Notes under the pieces: model-generated | Seen by the model: only the letters and a program-made list of their open reading frames with translations | Told to the model about the DNA's origin: nothing | Databases searched by the model: none | Position numbers and translations under genes: made by a program | Shown here: one piece after another, positions 41,255 to 48,657 of the stretch | How positions within the stretch are numbered: position 1 is the stretch's first letter | How the letters are laid out: the number at the start of each line of letters is the position of its first letter | Assembly: GCA_017390585.1 (NCBI GenBank) | Contig: JAFPBB010000061.1 | Location: forward strand, 1 to 49,339 | DNA from: Tidjanibacter sp. | GTDB lineage: Bacteria > Bacteroidota > Bacteroidia > Bacteroidales > Rikenellaceae | Reading direction: 5' to 3' | DNA: 49,339 nt

Positions 41255-41357
41255 TAGGAACGGGCGCGCGCACATCCCGCGCGAGCAGGCGCACGAGCCC
41301 CCTCGGAGCGCACCTCAATCTGCCCCACACACGCCACAAACAAAAACCTAAATAACT

Positions 41358-43103
41358 ATGATTGGCAACTTGATTTTCCGTCCCCTGCTCTGCATCGCCA
41401 CCCTTCTGATGGCCTCCTGCGGAACACAAACCCCCGATGACAACGGCACCGACAAACCCTCCGGCACTCCCGCTGTGGAGATAACCCTCGGCACCATCAC
41501 CGAGACCACCGTGGAGGCAACCCTCAACTTCACCAACGGCGAGGTGTGCTATTGGGCCGTACTCCCCGCAGGCGAGAGCGTAGCCTCGGGCTATGCGCTC
41601 AAGAAGGTGGGCAAGGCCATCAACGCCAGCGGTAGCATCATCGCCGAAGGTCTCACCCGTGGCAAGAGCTACACCCTCTATGCCGCTGCCGCACGCGGCG
41701 ACGAGTATGGCAAGGTTGTGAGCGCCGAGTTCACCACCCAGAAGATAGTCACCACCCTCCCCGCCAAGGGTTGGCAGACCACTGCCGACAAGCGCAAACT
41801 CTTCGAGGCCATCACCATAGCCGATGAGAGCGCCGCACCCGCCAGCAGCAGGGTCATCACCCTCAACGACGCCGTAACCTACCAGACCATCGACGGTTGG
41901 GGCCCCGCCATCACCGGCTCCACCTGCTACAACCTCCTTCTGATGGACCAGAGGGACCGCACCAACCTCCTCCGCGAGGTGTTCGATCCCGTGGAGGGTA
42001 TGAACTACTCCTTCATCCGCATCTCCATCGGCTGCTCCGACTTCTCGCTCGAGGAGTACACCTGCTGCGACACCCCCGGCATTGAGAATTGGCAGTTCCC
42101 CGAGCTCGACGAGCGCGACCTGCTGCCCATCCTGCGCGAGATCTACGCCATCAACCCCAATGTGAAGATCGTTGCCGCCCCCTGGACCTGTCCCAAATGG
42201 ATGAAACTTGCAGTCAATAGCAACGCTCCCCACGATAAGTGGACCAGCGGCCGCCTCAATCCCGCATACTACGAGGACTATGCCACCTACTTCGTTAAGT
42301 GGATCAAGTATATGGAGTCCAAAGGCTTCCCCATCTACGCCGTGAGTCCCCAGAACGAGCCCCTCAACCACGGCAACTCGGCATCGCTCTATATGCCTTG
42401 GGACCATCAGCGCGACTTCGTGGGCAAACACCTCGGCCCCGCCTTTGAGCAGAACGGCATCGAGACCCAAATCTGGGCCTATGACCACAATTTCGACGTG
42501 CCCGACTATGTGAAAAACATCTACAAGAGCACCTCGGCCAAATATTTCGACGGCTCGGCTTGGCACGCCTACGGCGGCAACAAGTCGGTCCTCGGCGACA
42601 TCCACAAGGCAGCTCCCGAGAAGGGCATCTACTTCACCGAGCAGAGCATCGGCACTTGGTGTCCCAACTTCGGCGACAACCTGATGTGGACAATGAGGGA
42701 GATCTGCATCGGCACCGTCAACCTCCACTGCAAGGCCGTCCTCTTCTGGAACTTCCTCCTCGACGCCAACCGTGGCCCCAACCGTCCCAATGGCGGCTGC
42801 ACCACCTGCTACGGATTTGTCGACTTTGTCGACGGTGGCCACAAGACCCTCAACCGTCGCAGCCACTACTACTCCATCGCCCATATGTCGAAGGTGGCAC
42901 AGCCCGACGCCCTCCGTATCGGCTCCTCCATCGACCAGAGCACCGGCGGCGTGAGCTTCACCGCCTTCCTCAACCCCGACGGCACCCACTCCATCGTGGT
43001 GCTCAACGAGGGTAAGGCTCAGCGCTTTATCGTGGAGGATGGCAAGGGTGGCAGCTTCTCCTTCGAGGCGGCCGAGAGGTCCGTAAGCTCCATCATCTGG
43101 TAG
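41358..43103 (+). CDS. GH30 glucanase lipoprotein, probable endo-beta-1,6-glucanase
   Basis: 581 aa. Lipoprotein signal ending in LLMASC; GTQTPDDNGTD follows, acidic enough for surface export. A fibronectin-III-like domain (~35-130) precedes the GH30 catalytic barrel (~165-480). IDGWGPAITGSTC is the family start, SPQNEPLNHG holds the acid/base glutamate and IYFTEQSIGTW the nucleophile glutamate. A C-terminal beta-sandwich (~485-581) follows. GH30 enzymes of Bacteroidetes PULs with this pattern cleave beta-1,6-glucan (pustulan, yeast glucan); glucosylceramidase is the alternative. The GH3 gene follows 60 bp later in the same transcript. Confidence 0.9.
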   Translation: MIGNLIFRPLLCIATLLMASCGTQTPDDNGTDKPSGTPAVEITLGTITETTVEATLNFTNGEVCYWAVLPAGESVASGYALKKVGKAINASGSIIAEGLTRGKSYTLYAAAARGDEYGKVVSAEFTTQKIVTTLPAKGWQTTADKRKLFEAITIADESAAPASSRVITLNDAVTYQTIDGWGPAITGSTCYNLLLMDQRDRTNLLREVFDPVEGMNYSFIRISIGCSDFSLEEYTCCDTPGIENWQFPELDERDLLPILREIYAINPNVKIVAAPWTCPKWMKLAVNSNAPHDKWTSGRLNPAYYEDYATYFVKWIKYMESKGFPIYAVSPQNEPLNHGNSASLYMPWDHQRDFVGKHLGPAFEQNGIETQIWAYDHNFDVPDYVKNIYKSTSAKYFDGSAWHAYGGNKSVLGDIHKAAPEKGIYFTEQSIGTWCPNFGDNLMWTMREICIGTVNLHCKAVLFWNFLLDANRGPNRPNGGCTTCYGFVDFVDGGHKTLNRRSHYYSIAHMSKVAQPDALRIGSSIDQSTGGVSFTAFLNPDGTHSIVVLNEGKAQRFIVEDGKGGSFSFEAAERSVSSIIW

Positions 43104-43163
43104 AGAGTGCCCACCGCTACGCAATCAAAAAAAAAGAACGAACAACCATAACTACACAAAGCT

Positions 43164-45377
43164 ATGAAGACCAAATTGACACTCATCGCAATGGCCGCAT
43201 TGCTGCTCGGCTCGTGCTGCTCGCGCCCCGAGACACCCACCTATCTCAACCCCAACGCTCCCCTCGAGGAGAGGGTTGAGGATGCACTCGCAAGGATGAC
43301 CATCGAGGAAAAAATCGATATCATCCACGCCCAATCCAAGTTCTCCTCCCCCGGTGTGCAGCGCCTCGGCATCCCCGAGCTGTGGTGTACCGATGGCCCC
43401 CACGGCATCCGTCCCGACGTGCTCTGGGATGAGTGGGAGCAGGCAGGCTGCACCAACGACTCCTGCGTGGCTTTCCCCGCACTCACCGCTCTGGCCGCAT
43501 CGTGGAACCGCGACGCCTCGGCACTCTATGGTAAGAGCATCGGCGAGGAGGCTCGCTACAGGGAGAAGGACGTGTTGCTCGGCCCCGGCGTGAACATCTA
43601 TCGCAGCCCTCTGAATGGTCGCAACTTCGAGTATATGGGCGAGGACCCCTATCTGGCAGCCCAGATGGTGGTGCCCTATGTGCGTGAGGTGCAGAAGAAT
43701 GGCGTTGCCACCTGCGTGAAGCACTATGCACTCAACAATCAGGAGGCCCACCGCCACACCACCGAGCCCGTCTTGGACGACCGCACCCTCTATGAGATCT
43801 ACCTGCCCGCCTTCAAAGCAGCCGTGCAGGAGGGTGGCAGCTGGTCGATTATGGGTGCCTACAACCTCTATGAGGGCGAGCACGCCTGCCACAACAACCG
43901 CCTGCTCAACGAGATTCTCAAGGGCGAGTGGGGCTTCGACGGCGTGGTCATCTCCGACTGGGGCGGCACACACAACACCGAGGAGGCCATCCGCAACGGC
44001 CTCGACCTCGAGTTTGGCTCCTGGACCGACGGCCTGGCCAACGGCTCCTCCAATGCCTACGACAACTACTACCTCGCCGACCCCTACCTCCGCCTCATCC
44101 GCGAGGGTAAGGTGGGCACCGAGGAGCTCGACGACAAGGCTCGTCGCGTGTTGCGACTCATCTTCCGCACCTCGATGAACACCTCCAAACCCTTCGGCTC
44201 GCTTCTCTCGGAGGCCCACATCGAGGCCGCAAGGAAGATTGGCGAGGAGGGCATCGTGCTGCTCAAGAACGACAACCAGACCCTCCCCATCTCCCTCGAG
44301 AACAAACCTCGCATTGCCGTCATCGGTGAGAACGCCATCAAGATGATGACCGTGGGCGGCGGCTCCTCGTCGCTGAAGGTGGCAAAGGAGGTATCGCCTC
44401 TCGATGGCCTGAAGGCCGCTGTGGGCGACAAGGCCGAGGTGATCTACGCGCGCGGCTATGTGGGCGACGTCACCGGTGAGTACAACGGCGTTGTGGCCGC
44501 TCAGGACCTCAACGACAACCGCTCCGAGAAGGAACTCATCGCCGAGGCTGTGGCTCTGGCCAAGGAGTGCGACTGGGTGGTGATGTTCGGTGGTCTCAAC
44601 AAGGCCTCCCATCAGGATTGCGAGGACTCGGACCGCTTCGGACTCGAGCTCCCCTACGCACAGAACCGTCTTATCGAGGCTCTGGCCGAGGCCAACCCCA
44701 AATTTGTCTATGTGAACATCTCGGGTAACGCCGTTGCAATGCCTTGGGTGGAGAAGGTGCCCGCCATCGTTCAGGGCTGGTTCCTCGGCTCGGAGGCCGG
44801 CAACTCGCTCGCCAACATCCTCCTCGGCAATGCCAACCCCTCCGGCAAGCTCCCCTTCACCTTCCCCGTAAGGCTTGAGGATTGCGGCGCACACGCTGTG
44901 GGCGAGTATGGCGGCACCGGCAAGGTACACTACAACGAGGGCATCCTCGTGGGCTACCGTTGGCACGACACCAAGGCCATCGCTCCCCTCTTCGCATTTG
45001 GCCACGGTCTCTCCTACACCACTTTCGACTACTCCGACGCACGCCTCTCCTCGTCGACCATCAAAGAGGGTGGCAAGGTGAAGGTCTCCGTGACCGTAAC
45101 CAACAGCGGCAAGGTGGATGGCCAGGAGATCGTTCAGCTCTACGTGGGCGACTGCGAGTCGTCGCTGCTGCGCCCCGCCAAGGAGCTCAAGGGCTTCGAG
45201 AAGGTGGCCCTGAAGGCTGGCGAGAGCAAGAAGGTGGAGATCGAACTCCCCTACGAGGCTCTCTGCTTCTTCGACGACGCGGCCCACGCTTGGAGAGCCG
45301 AGAAGGGCGACTTCAAGATCTACGTTGGCTCCGCCTCCGATGACATCCGCGCGACCCTCGATTTGCGACTCAAATAG
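43164..45377 (+). CDS. GH3 beta-glucosidase lipoprotein
   Basis: 737 aa. The lipoprotein signal ends in ALLLGSC and the next residues (CSRPETP) lack an acidic run, which points to the periplasm. N-terminal (alpha/beta)8 domain: WCTDGPHGIRPDVLWDEWEQ, VKHYALNNQEAHRH and the nucleophile Asp in GVVISDWGGTHN. The alpha/beta sandwich with the acid/base glutamate region follows (WVVMFGGLNKASHQDCEDSD), then a C-terminal fibronectin-III-like domain (VSVTVTNSGKVDGQEIVQLY). It releases glucose from beta-linked gluco-oligosaccharides and would act on products of GH16 and GH30. A rho-independent terminator is at 45399. Confidence 0.95.
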   Translation: MKTKLTLIAMAALLLGSCCSRPETPTYLNPNAPLEERVEDALARMTIEEKIDIIHAQSKFSSPGVQRLGIPELWCTDGPHGIRPDVLWDEWEQAGCTNDSCVAFPALTALAASWNRDASALYGKSIGEEARYREKDVLLGPGVNIYRSPLNGRNFEYMGEDPYLAAQMVVPYVREVQKNGVATCVKHYALNNQEAHRHTTEPVLDDRTLYEIYLPAFKAAVQEGGSWSIMGAYNLYEGEHACHNNRLLNEILKGEWGFDGVVISDWGGTHNTEEAIRNGLDLEFGSWTDGLANGSSNAYDNYYLADPYLRLIREGKVGTEELDDKARRVLRLIFRTSMNTSKPFGSLLSEAHIEAARKIGEEGIVLLKNDNQTLPISLENKPRIAVIGENAIKMMTVGGGSSSLKVAKEVSPLDGLKAAVGDKAEVIYARGYVGDVTGEYNGVVAAQDLNDNRSEKELIAEAVALAKECDWVVMFGGLNKASHQDCEDSDRFGLELPYAQNRLIEALAEANPKFVYVNISGNAVAMPWVEKVPAIVQGWFLGSEAGNSLANILLGNANPSGKLPFTFPVRLEDCGAHAVGEYGGTGKVHYNEGILVGYRWHDTKAIAPLFAFGHGLSYTTFDYSDARLSSSTIKEGGKVKVSVTVTNSGKVDGQEIVQLYVGDCESSLLRPAKELKGFEKVALKAGESKKVEIELPYEALCFFDDAAHAWRAEKGDFKIYVGSASDDIRATLDLRLK

Positions 45378-45398
45378 AAGGGCCCGAAAAATAACACA

Positions 45399-45443
45399 AG
45401 GGCAGGGAGTGGGGTGCAACATCCCCACCCTTGCCCTCTTTTT
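45399..45443 (+). terminator. Rho-independent terminator of the GH30-GH3 operon
   Basis: AGGGCA (45399-45404) pairs with TGCCCT (45432-45437) and GTGGGG (45409-45414) with CCCCAC (45423-45428), followed by CTTTTT at 45438-45443. It starts 22 bp after the GH3 stop codon. Confidence 0.85.
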
Positions 45444-45473
45444 CACCCACGTTTTCACTCCCAACAGCCAACA

Positions 45474-45968
45474 ATGAAGAACTTTGTGGCCATAGATTTT
45501 GAGACGGCCAACTCCAGCCCCACGAGCGTCTGCTCGGTGGGCGTGGTTGTGGTGCGCGAGGGCGAGGTGGTGGAGCGATTCTACAGCCTCATCCACCCCA
45601 CCCCCAACTACTACTCCCACTTCTGCACCGCCGTCCACGGACTCACCGACAGCGACACACGCCACTCACCCCTCTTTCCGGAGGTGTGGCAAGCCATCGA
45701 GAAGAAGATTGAGGGGCTCCCGCTTGTGGCCCACAACGCCTCGTTCGACAGCCGCTGCCTGCGCGCCGTGATGGAGCACTACGGCATCGCGTCGGCGGGC
45801 TACACCTTCCACGACACCCTCGCCGCCTCGCGCCGCCACTTCCACCGCACCCTCCCCAACCACCAGCTCCACACCGTGGCCGAGGCGTGTGGCTACGACC
45901 TCCGACACCACCACCACGCACTTGCCGATGCGGAGGCGTGCGCTGCCATTGCACTGAAAATCCTGTGA
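45474..45968 (+). CDS. 3'-5' exonuclease, DnaQ/DEDDh family
   Basis: 164 aa. The DEDDh residues are all visible: Asp and Glu in FVAIDFETANSS (residues ~4-13), Asp in VAHNASFDSRCL, and His-Asp in HHHALADAEACAAIAL. It resembles stand-alone DNA polymerase III epsilon-like exonucleases that trim DNA or RNA 3' ends. The ATG at 45474 follows the GH3 terminator by about 30 bp, so it may be read from leftover transcription or an unseen promoter. It has no evident link to glucan use. Confidence 0.92.
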   Translation: MKNFVAIDFETANSSPTSVCSVGVVVVREGEVVERFYSLIHPTPNYYSHFCTAVHGLTDSDTRHSPLFPEVWQAIEKKIEGLPLVAHNASFDSRCLRAVMEHYGIASAGYTFHDTLAASRRHFHRTLPNHQLHTVAEACGYDLRHHHHALADAEACAAIALKIL

Positions 45969-45993
45969 TACAAAGGGTTGCTCCCTGCACATA

Positions 45994-46031
45994 ACACGAG
46001 AGGCCGTCGCGGTGGCGACGGCCTCTCGTGT
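45994..46031. terminator. Bidirectional terminator between the exonuclease and the acetyltransferase
   Basis: A perfect 17-bp inverted repeat: ACACGAGAGGCCGTCGC at 45994-46010 with its complement at 46015-46031, GGTG loop. It lies between two convergent genes. Confidence 0.85.
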
Positions 46032-46057
46032 ATCTATTGCGCGAACAAAACGAACTG

Positions 46058-46585
46058 CTACTCTCGGAGCAACTTGATGTAGGCCAAGCGGCTACTTTCA
46101 TACCACACCACGCCACAATAGGCATAGCCGAGGCGCGAGACGATGTGTTGCATAGTGCGGTTGTCGGGGTGGGTGTCGACGCGGATGGAGGGGACTCGCC
46201 CCGCCGCCTCACGCTCGGCCAACTCCATAAAAGCAACTCCCCAGCCACGCCCCACGGCATCCTCCGCCACACAGAGTCTGTGAACGGTGGCATAGTCACC
46301 CCCAATGGGCCAACTCCCACCCTCGAGGTGGTCGTAGGCAGGCTCGCCATCGTAGGTCACAGCCCCATAGGCCACAACCCTACCCTCGGCCACCACCACC
46401 CTGCCATAGCCGAGTCGGAGGTCCTCCTCGATACGCCCACGATTGGGGTAGCCGTTCTGCCATTGGTCGATGCCCGCACCGCGAAGTCGCGCCTGTGCCT
46501 CTCGCACCATATCTACAATGCGCTCCACATCGCCCTCCTCGGCAGGGCGAAAAATGTGGGGAGTGGGGTGGATGGAGGTGGACAT
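46058..46585 (-). CDS. GNAT family N-acetyltransferase
   Basis: 175 aa. GNAT features in order: FRPAEEGDVERIVDMVREA (N-terminal strand/helix), WQNGYPNRGRIEEDLRLG, VAYGAVTYDGEPAYD, the core strand YATVHRLCVAEDAVGRGWGV with the CoA pyrophosphate loop (usually Q/RxxGxG/A; here GRGWG), and VDTHPDNRTMQHIVSRLGYA. Small-molecule or protein acetyltransferases of this type cannot be assigned a substrate by sequence. A TATATTTG -7 box is at 46630-46623 on its strand. Confidence 0.9.
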   Translation of the reverse strand: MSTSIHPTPHIFRPAEEGDVERIVDMVREAQARLRGAGIDQWQNGYPNRGRIEEDLRLGYGRVVVAEGRVVAYGAVTYDGEPAYDHLEGGSWPIGGDYATVHRLCVAEDAVGRGWGVAFMELAEREAAGRVPSIRVDTHPDNRTMQHIVSRLGYAYCGVVWYESSRLAYIKLLRE

Positions 46586-46656
46586 TGCAGGTCGTCGAAT
46601 GAAGGGATAACTATCTGTAATTCAAATATATTGTCGGCATAAAGCCACGCGCAGGG

Positions 46657-47898
46657 CTACTCCACCTTGAGCTGAATGGCCTCGATGTAGCTCTTCTGGA
46701 TGACGCAGTTCTCAAAGCGGCTATTCTCCACAAACTCCATCATCAGCCTGCGTGCCTCACTCTGCGAGGGTCGAGCCGCACGAATCTCCGCATAGGTGCC
46801 CCTGGGAGCCTCGGAGAAGTTGCGCACGAGCTCCCAACCCTCGGGCTCGGGGATGCCCACGCAGCAGCTGTTGGTGAGCTTCTTGTAGGGCCAGAAGGTG
46901 TAGCCTATGTTGTTCTCCACCATTGCGTTGCAGAAGTCGGCCATCCACTCGTCGGTGTTGTGGCCAATCTCGCCCATATACATAGGTCGGTTGGTCTTGT
47001 CGCGGAAGTCGATGAAGCCGCGGATGGCATCGGCGGTGGCAGGGCCTCCATAGCGATGGCAGGAGTACATAATGCCCTCGTCGAAGAGGGTGTTCTCCAG
47101 CGGCTCGAAGTTGCTGTTCCACTGCGCGCCACCGAGGATGATGACGTGGTTGCGGTCCACCTTGCGGATGGCCTCCACACCTATGCGATAGAGGTCGGCA
47201 AGCTTGCCATTGAGCTCGGGCACATTGTCGAAATAGGGGGCAATGGGCTCGTTGAGCAGGTCGTAGCCGAGGATGATGGGCTCATCCTTGTAGTGGTCGG
47301 CAATGCGCTGCCAGATGGAGGCGTAGAGCTCCTGCGCCTTGGGGCACTCGAGCAACCAGGGGTAGCCGTGGCTGTCGTCGATGTTGTCGCCCGTCTGACC
47401 CGCAGGTGCGTCGTGCATATCGAGAATGAGGTAGAGACCCTTGCCACGACACCACTCCACAAGGCGGTCGATGCGCTCAAAACCATCCTGATTGGCTGTG
47501 AGCCCCATATAATCCTCGTCGGTGAAGAGCTTGTAGTGGAAGGGTACGCGGATGGTGTTGGCACCCGTGGAGGCGATGAAATCGATGTCGGCCTCGGTGA
47601 TGTAGTTGTCCTTGAAGGCGGCCCAAAACTCGTCGGTGAAGGTGGGCCCCACCAGCTGTCGGAACATCAGGTCGATGGCACCGGCAGAGTTGGTGCGCTG
47701 GAAACCAAACATATAGCCCTCGGGATTGAGCCAATTGCCGAGATTGGTGCCTCGGATGAAGAATTTGCTACCATCGGGTGCAATGAGGTTGGGGCCGTCG
47801 ATGGTGATGAAGTCGGGATTGGAGTTGATGGCCTGTGGCGTGTGGTTGCAAGAGAGCGCCGCAAGAGCCGCAAGAAGAATAGAGATTAGTCGTTTCAT
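46657..47898 (-). CDS. GH5 family glycoside hydrolase lipoprotein
   Basis: 413 aa. The lipoprotein signal ends in LAALSC and the next residues (NHTPQAIN) carry no acid, suggesting a periplasmic enzyme. The (alpha/beta)8 barrel shows FIRGTNLGNWLNPEG (resembling exo-beta-1,3-glucanases), NTIRVPFHY, LILDMHDAPAGQTG, the acid/base glutamate in GYDLLNEPIAP and the nucleophile in MYMGEIGHNTDEW. The GTNLGNWLNPEG and DMHDAPG-like segments favour beta-1,3- or beta-1,6-glucosidase activity over cellulase. It lies leftward, separated from GH3 by two unrelated genes, but fits the same substrate. Confidence 0.9.
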   Translation of the reverse strand: MKRLISILLAALAALSCNHTPQAINSNPDFITIDGPNLIAPDGSKFFIRGTNLGNWLNPEGYMFGFQRTNSAGAIDLMFRQLVGPTFTDEFWAAFKDNYITEADIDFIASTGANTIRVPFHYKLFTDEDYMGLTANQDGFERIDRLVEWCRGKGLYLILDMHDAPAGQTGDNIDDSHGYPWLLECPKAQELYASIWQRIADHYKDEPIILGYDLLNEPIAPYFDNVPELNGKLADLYRIGVEAIRKVDRNHVIILGGAQWNSNFEPLENTLFDEGIMYSCHRYGGPATADAIRGFIDFRDKTNRPMYMGEIGHNTDEWMADFCNAMVENNIGYTFWPYKKLTNSCCVGIPEPEGWELVRNFSEAPRGTYAEIRAARPSQSEARRLMMEFVENSRFENCVIQKSYIEAIQLKVE

Positions 47899-47955
47899 AG
47901 CAATGTGTGTTTAGAAGTGATAGGCAACAATGTGTGCAGACCAAGGGTCCACCCT

Positions 47956-47963
47956 CAAAGATA
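47956..47963 (-). promoter_or_regulatory. -7 box of the GH5 gene
   Basis: TATCTTTG on the minus strand, 58 bp ahead of the GH5 start. No TTG at 19-21 bp upstream. Confidence 0.5.
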
Positions 47964-48065
47964 CACATAATTTTTGAGAACACCACACCCCCTCCCATCA
48001 ACACAGCAAAAAACACCCCTCCCCTTTCGTAGGGGAGGAGAACACACGCTCCCGCCTTTCAGGCA

Positions 48066-48086
48066 CCCCCTCTAACTTAGAGGGGG
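48066..48086. repeat. 21-bp palindrome, copy 1
   Basis: Arms CCCCCTCTAA and TTAGAGGGGG around a central C. The element occurs again, with a central G, at 48280-48300. Short hairpins of the same style (CTCCCC-TTTCGTA-GGGGAG at about 48020) lie nearby. The whole gap 47899-48657 has no gene. Confidence 0.85.
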
Positions 48087-48140
48087 AGTAATGGGAGGAG
48101 TATATTGGAGGAGTTAATTTGAGTAATGCGCCGAAGGCCC

Positions 48141-48245
48141 CAATTTTAATCCCTCTTCGAGGGCTTTTAATTGCTCACGCTCGGCAGAGCAAACAAGTTT
48201 GTTCTGCCCTCGCTCACTCGCAATTTTGAATTTTGAATTTTGCAT
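48141..48245. repeat. 105-bp composite hairpin repeat, copy 2
   Basis: Same element as 21676-21780. The first hairpin is CCCTC-TTC-GAGGG and the second GCAGAGCAAAC-AA-GTTTGTTCTGC, 11 pairs with one G-T. Fixed parts are identical to copy 1. It lies between the GH5 promoter and the region downstream of gdhA. Confidence 0.9.
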
Positions 48246-48279
48246 TTTGAATTAAAGGAAACGCACCACCCACAAAATT

Positions 48280-48300
48280 CCCCCTCTAAGTTAGAGGGGG
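48280..48300. repeat. 21-bp palindrome, copy 2
   Basis: Arms identical to 48066-48086 with the central base changed to G. A short TCAC-GAA-GTGA hairpin follows at about 48303. Confidence 0.85.
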
Positions 48301-48426
48301 TGTCACGAAGTGACGGGGGCGTGTGTCAATGTTGAATCCCCCGATACCCATAAGCATATATGCGCGCACGCACACACGCGCGCGACCACCACATCCCCAC
48401 AAAAAGCCCCCAACAAATGCACAAAA

Positions 48427-48530
48427 AGCGCAGATTGTTGAGGGATTTTTGGGCCAAACAAAGGAGCGAGCCCGCAGGCATCGGAACGATGCATTTGTGA
48501 GGGTGGTGCTACCCCAGCTTTCGGGAGAAT
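48427..48530 (-). repeat. Degenerate copy of the 8.5-9.0 kb repeat family
   Basis: On the minus strand: CCCTCACAAAT, a hairpin GCATCG-TTC-CGATGC (48492-48478), CTGCGGGCTCGCTCC, TTTGTTTGGCCCAAAAATCC and AATCTGCGCTTTTTG. This is the same module order as in each unit of the array at 8500-8990. Confidence 0.75.
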
Positions 48531-48531
48531 A

Positions 48532-48614
48532 AAAAAACACAGATAAGCGAGCGGATTTTAGGCGCACAAGAAAATCTCCCCCGCAGTTTGCTTACGCAAA
48601 TGAGGGGGAGATTT
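48532..48614 (-). repeat. Two-stage hairpin element downstream of gdhA
   Basis: On the minus strand: outer arm AAATCTCCCCC (48614-48604) pairs with GGGGGAGATTT (48582-48572), inner arm TTTGC (48600-48596) with GCAAA (48591-48587), with CTCA before and CTGCG after the inner stem. TAAAATCCGCTCGCTTATCTG and a T7 run follow (to 48532), so it can end the gdhA transcript. Element 8929-8970 has the same plan. Confidence 0.8.
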
Positions 48615-48657
48615 ATCGATGTGCAACGCCAAAGGCGCCGCTTATATGCGTTTTTTA

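Noticed and set aside
45474-46585. Exonuclease and acetyltransferase as parts of the glucan locus
   Set aside because: They are bounded by terminators, converge on each other and belong to families with no tie to glycan use; probably bystanders.
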